7,843 nucleotides of DNA from Lentimicrobiaceae bacterium (lineage in GTDB: Bacteria; Bacteroidota; Bacteroidia; Bacteroidales; SKPS01), in the NCBI GenBank assembly GCA_007119395.1, contig SKPS01000137.1, positions 1 through 7,843 of the forward strand, written 5' to 3'. Shown piece after piece: positions 4,817 to 7,843 of the stretch. A program made the translations under genes and the position numbers. How positions within the stretch are numbered: position 1 is the stretch's first letter; every line of letters starts with the position of its first letter. The notes below the pieces were generated by a model that was not told the DNA's origin, did not search any database, and saw only the letters and a program-made list of their open reading frames with translations.

Positions 4817-7057
4817 TTAGAATCTGCCACCGTTTGTTGTACGCCGGGTCTGTGGTCTGTTCATCTCCTCGCAGTTGAAGTTTACACCGATGAGGCTTTC
4901 GGGGCGCTCAAAGTCTTCGGTACTGATGTTCAGGCTTTTGTCCTGATATGCGCGTTGCATATAGAGTGCCCAGATGGGGAGTGCCATGTTGGCACCTTGT
5001 CCGAGTGCTATGCTTCTGAACCGTGCACTGCGGTCTTCACCACCTACCCAAACGCCTGTTACCAGATCAGGTGTGATACCGATAAACCATCCATCGGAGT
5101 TGTTGTCAGTAGTACCAGTTTTTCCGGCAATGGGGTGGTGCAGGCCATACCTGCCTCTGATGCGCGCACTGGTACCATAGACCACCACTCCTCTCATCAT
5201 CTCGATCATCATATAGGCCGTACGTTCGCTCATGGCGTCATGCGTTTCACTGGTGAATGATTGAAGCACCGTGCCATGCCTGTCTTCAATACGTGTAATG
5301 ATGAGCGGTTTGGTATATACGCCCTGGTTGGCATAGGCAGCATAAGCGGCGGTCATCTCCATGACGGAGAGATCAGCTGATCCTAAGCTGATCGCGGGCA
5401 CAGCGGGGATGTCGGTTTCTATGCCAAGGTTTTGAACGAGCCGCACCACTGCTGCAGGCGAATAGCGCAAAATGATTCGTGCCGACACCCTGTTGATAGA
5501 ATGTGCCAGTGCCTCCCGGAGGCTTACCATCTCACCATCTTTATGATCGCCAGAATTTCGGGGAGACCACTCATCATCATTGGGCAATTTGACGGTAAGG
5601 GGTGTGTTTGGGTATTCGGTACAAGGGTGTTCCCCCTCCTGAACTGCCAATGTATATACGAACGGTTTAAACGTAGAGCCAACTTGCCTGCGGGAATCCA
5701 CCACATGGTCGTATTTAAAGTGGCGGTAATTGATCCCTCCCACATAGGCTTTCACATGACCGTTGGAGGGGTCTAATGAAACCATACCTGTGCGCAGGAA
5801 GAACTTGTAGTACCTTATCGAATCCATTGGCGTCATCACGGTATCTATATCACCCTCCCAGGAGAAGACACGCATAGGTGCCGGGGTAGCAAACGATTCA
5901 ATAATTTCCTGGTCAGAATAGCCATTTCGTCGCATGTTATGGAAGCGGTCGCTGCGTCTTACAGCCTGCTGCATCAGCCGCTCTATATCCTCTTCACCCA
6001 GACGGTAGTAGGGTGCATTCCTTCTCCCTTGCCAGTGGCGGAAGAATTCCGGCTGTAAATACCCTCTCATGTGTTGCTCTACCGCTTGTTCAGCATACAG
6101 CTGCAGCCTGGAATCCACGGTGGTGTATATTTTCAACCCGTCACGGTAAATGTCATAGGTTGTGCCATCGGGTTTTCTGTAATTCCTTGCCCATGAGGTG
6201 AGCACCCTGCGCAGATACTCTCTGAGATAGGGTGCCAGCCCGGCGGTATGGTCCATCACCCGAAAGCGAGACATATCAATCTCCAGTTCTGCCAGCTCGT
6301 CCAGCTCCTCCCGTGAGATGTAATCAGCCCGGTACATCTGGTTGAGAACTACATTTCTACGTGTTCTGGCACGCTCCGGATGGTTTCGTGGGTTGTAGAA
6401 CGAGGGCCCTTTCAGCAGCGCCACCATCAGGGCTGCCTCATCGACGGTCAGCTCCGAAGGCTCTTTGCCATAATATGTCTTTGCGGCAATCTTGATTCCA
6501 TAGCTGTTGTGACCAAAAGAGACTGTGTTGAAGTAGTGGGTAAGGATCTCTTTCTTGGTGAACCTGCGTTCCAGCTTGGCCGCAAGCACCCACTCCTTGA
6601 ATTTCATCAGCACCAGCCCAAACTTTGATCTGCGTTCCCTGGGAAACAAGTTTTTGGCCAACTGCTGTGTAATGGTACTTGCCCCCCCTTTGGGATTGAA
6701 AGTGAGCACACCCCACACCATACGCACCAGTGAACGTCCATCAACACCAGAATGTTTAACAAAACGAACATCCTCAGTAGCGACCAAAGCATTGATAAGG
6801 TTAGGGCTGAGCTCCTCATACCGTACATTCGAACGGTTTTCATGAAAGTATGTTCCGAGCAAAACCCGATCGGCTGAATAGATCTCCGATGCAAGATGAC
6901 TTTGGGGGTTCTCCAGCTCATCAAGGTCAGGCATATAGCCAAAAGCGCCAATGCCTGCCAGCACCAACAGAAGGAGGAAAAATACGACACCACCGCCGTA
7001 TATAATCCATACCCTCTTGATAATGCGATTGATCTGTTTCTTCTTTTTGTCTGCCAT
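4817..7057 (-). CDS. Bifunctional penicillin-binding protein 1A (transglycosylase/transpeptidase)
   Basis: Encodes a 746-residue class A penicillin-binding protein that polymerises lipid II into glycan strands and cross-links their peptides on the outer face of the inner membrane. A basic N-terminus leads into one membrane anchor (about residues 15-40). The GT51 glycosyltransferase domain follows (about 60-240), with EDVRFVKHSG at 95-104 (catalytic Glu95), GGASTITQQ at 124-132, and the KFKEWVLAAKLE helix at 152-163 carrying the second conserved Glu, probably Glu155. The transpeptidase domain (about 420-700) has all three motifs: S461-T-F-K464 with the acylated serine, S520-I-N522, and K646-T-G-T649. 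Length and domain order are normal for the family and no key residue is missing. It is last in an apparent operon, 25 bp after the GldH gene. The AT-rich sequence before its ATG has no Shine-Dalgarno. Beta-lactams would be expected to target it. Confidence 0.95.
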   Translation of the reverse strand: MADKKKKQINRIIKRVWIIYGGGVVFFLLLLVLAGIGAFGYMPDLDELENPQSHLASEIYSADRVLLGTYFHENRSNVRYEELSPNLINALVATEDVRFVKHSGVDGRSLVRMVWGVLTFNPKGGASTITQQLAKNLFPRERRSKFGLVLMKFKEWVLAAKLERRFTKKEILTHYFNTVSFGHNSYGIKIAAKTYYGKEPSELTVDEAALMVALLKGPSFYNPRNHPERARTRRNVVLNQMYRADYISREELDELAELEIDMSRFRVMDHTAGLAPYLREYLRRVLTSWARNYRKPDGTTYDIYRDGLKIYTTVDSRLQLYAEQAVEQHMRGYLQPEFFRHWQGRRNAPYYRLGEEDIERLMQQAVRRSDRFHNMRRNGYSDQEIIESFATPAPMRVFSWEGDIDTVMTPMDSIRYYKFFLRTGMVSLDPSNGHVKAYVGGINYRHFKYDHVVDSRRQVGSTFKPFVYTLAVQEGEHPCTEYPNTPLTVKLPNDDEWSPRNSGDHKDGEMVSLREALAHSINRVSARIILRYSPAAVVRLVQNLGIETDIPAVPAISLGSADLSVMEMTAAYAAYANQGVYTKPLIITRIEDRHGTVLQSFTSETHDAMSERTAYMMIEMMRGVVVYGTSARIRGRYGLHHPIAGKTGTTDNNSDGWFIGITPDLVTGVWVGGEDRSARFRSIALGQGANMALPIWALYMQRAYQDKSLNISTEDFERPESLIGVNFNCEEMNRPQTRRTTNGGRF

Positions 7058-7082
7058 AAATTATCAAAAACCGTTAATACAA

Positions 7083-7628
7083 CTATTCTGCATATCTCTC
7101 TACCCTGATCCCGGCAGCGGCAATGCCGGAAAGGAGTGGTTCTCTCATGGCATGCTCTATCTCAAATTGATATTCACCTGCCATGGGAAATCTGAAAGCG
7201 GGCATAATCAACACCCGCCTGTCACGGTACTTACCAATGCCACTACCCAACCACCTCCCTTCGGGATCAGCCATCCAGATATCGAGTGTGTCTTGAGCAT
7301 GCTGCTGGTCAGGTAATACAGTGCGAACAAACAGAAAGAGATTGGAATAAGGATACTCAACACTGTTTCTCACGTCGATGTAAAAATTATATGGGACCGT
7401 GGTGTCTGTAATCTCAAAACGAAACCTAAGAAAATCCTCGTTATACCACCCCTCTTCTTCTACAAGATAAAGCTGTTCATACACTTTTTGGCGGTCGGCA
7501 CAACCCGATATTCCTACCACTACCACAAGAGTACAATAAAGCAACAATTTGAACGGAAGGGGGGTACTGCCGGGTTGCTTTTTCGTTTGCCGGGGGTATA
7601 TCGGGTAGTTTAGATCTGTTTTTCTCAT
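7083..7628 (-). CDS. gldH: GldH family lipoprotein
   Basis: Encodes 181 residues with a hydrophobic segment (27-42) ending in a lipobox, ISGC, with lipidated Cys43. The mature part carries the features I associate with GldH: a VYE start after the cysteine, a DFLRFRFEITDT segment, PYNFYIDVRNSVEYPYSNLFLFV, a DTLDIWMADPEGRWLGSG stretch, and an FEIEHAMRE region near the end. In Flavobacterium johnsoniae GldH is needed for gliding motility; the family is also common in non-gliding Bacteroidales, where its role is unclear. It is placed between a PSP1-like gene (36 bp upstream) and the penicillin-binding protein gene (25 bp downstream), consistent with an envelope role. The stretch of 26 residues before the hydrophobic core is long for a lipoprotein signal. 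No better in-frame ATG exists before the core, so the start at 7628 is kept with some doubt. Confidence 0.85.
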   Translation of the reverse strand: MRKTDLNYPIYPRQTKKQPGSTPLPFKLLLYCTLVVVVGISGCADRQKVYEQLYLVEEEGWYNEDFLRFRFEITDTTVPYNFYIDVRNSVEYPYSNLFLFVRTVLPDQQHAQDTLDIWMADPEGRWLGSGIGKYRDRRVLIMPAFRFPMAGEYQFEIEHAMREPLLSGIAAAGIRVERYAE

Positions 7629-7664
7629 CGTATCAGAGGCGTTATAGCTGCTGGGGCAGTTGTG

Positions 7665-7843
7665 TCATTGGTTGTAGATGTCCGGCAATGCAGAGCTGCT
7701 ATCCAACTTCACTACATCTGTTTCTGCCTGGTAGTCTTCCAGGGCGTTGATAAGTTGCCTTTTCCGGTTTTTCGATATGATCTTTTTCACATCATCCACG
7801 CTGATTGGGAAGAAGCCACCCGGTGCACCGGCATAGGTGTACC
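7665..7843 (-). CDS. C-terminal end of a probable PSP1-domain (RicT/YaaT-like) protein, partial
   Basis: Only the last 58 codons are in the window; the frame is open to the right edge and ends with a TGA at 7665-7667. The visible part starts YTYAGAPGG, continues with FFPISVDDVKKIISKNRKR (residues 10-28 of the fragment), and ends in a polar tail. The pattern of an aromatic strand, then a (P)ISVDDVKKII helix, then N(R/K)K resembles the C-terminus of Bacteroidota PSP1-domain proteins, which are related to Bacillus RicT (YaaT). The position immediately before gldH and the penicillin-binding protein gene supports this. The conserved cysteine-rich core of the family lies outside the window, so the assignment is tentative. 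The tail appears shorter than in Bacteroides members as I remember them. Confidence 0.6.
   Translation of the reverse strand, partial: YTYAGAPGGFFPISVDDVKKIISKNRKRQLINALEDYQAETDVVKLDSSSALPDIYNQ

Noticed and set aside
6607..6993. 128-codon open frame overlapping the penicillin-binding protein gene in another frame
   Set aside because: It is a shadow frame within the GT51 domain coding region, where all catalytic motifs are intact in the main frame.

Overview
The window looks like a chromosomal segment from a member of the Bacteroidota, probably the order Bacteroidales. Three things suggest this. A GldH-type lipoprotein gene sits next to a bifunctional class A penicillin-binding protein, and the gene before it ends in what looks like a PSP1-domain (RicT-like) C-terminus; this is a familiar Bacteroidales arrangement. 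Two intergenic regions carry the phylum-specific promoter form (TTTG, about 20 nt, then TAnnTTTG; the first only in part). The start codons lack clear Shine-Dalgarno sequences. The genus cannot be fixed from the sequence alone.

Layout from left to right. Positions 1-147 hold a tandem array of an 8-bp unit (CACATCCY) followed by two adjacent A/T-rich hairpins and then more of the same unit. A forward outer-membrane porin-like gene (213-1232) meets a reverse sodium/solute symporter gene (1236-2735) with only 3 bp between their stop codons. A 402-bp intergenic region (2736-3137) contains a second short tandem array (CTCAACATT) flanked by two copies of a 12-mer. Next is a forward gene for a four-helix membrane protein (3138-3945) whose reading frame is broken by one extra base at a run of five C. 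A forward lipoprotein gene (4109-4690) follows, with a strikingly histidine-rich segment, its own near-perfect promoter, a leader hairpin and a terminator-like hairpin. The right half is a reverse-strand gene cluster: PSP1-like protein (partial, entering from the right edge), GldH lipoprotein, and the penicillin-binding protein.

How the genes relate. The right-hand cluster is a cell-envelope and housekeeping operon: spacings are 36 and 25 bp and all three genes read in the same direction. The porin and the symporter could act on one solute, across the outer and inner membranes respectively, but only their adjacency suggests this. The frameshifted membrane protein and the His-rich lipoprotein appear to be separate transcription units of unknown function.

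I see no mobile element, CRISPR array, RNA gene or defence system. The points most worth a second look are the single-base frameshift, the two related intergenic repeat arrays, and the His-rich OB-fold-like lipoprotein.
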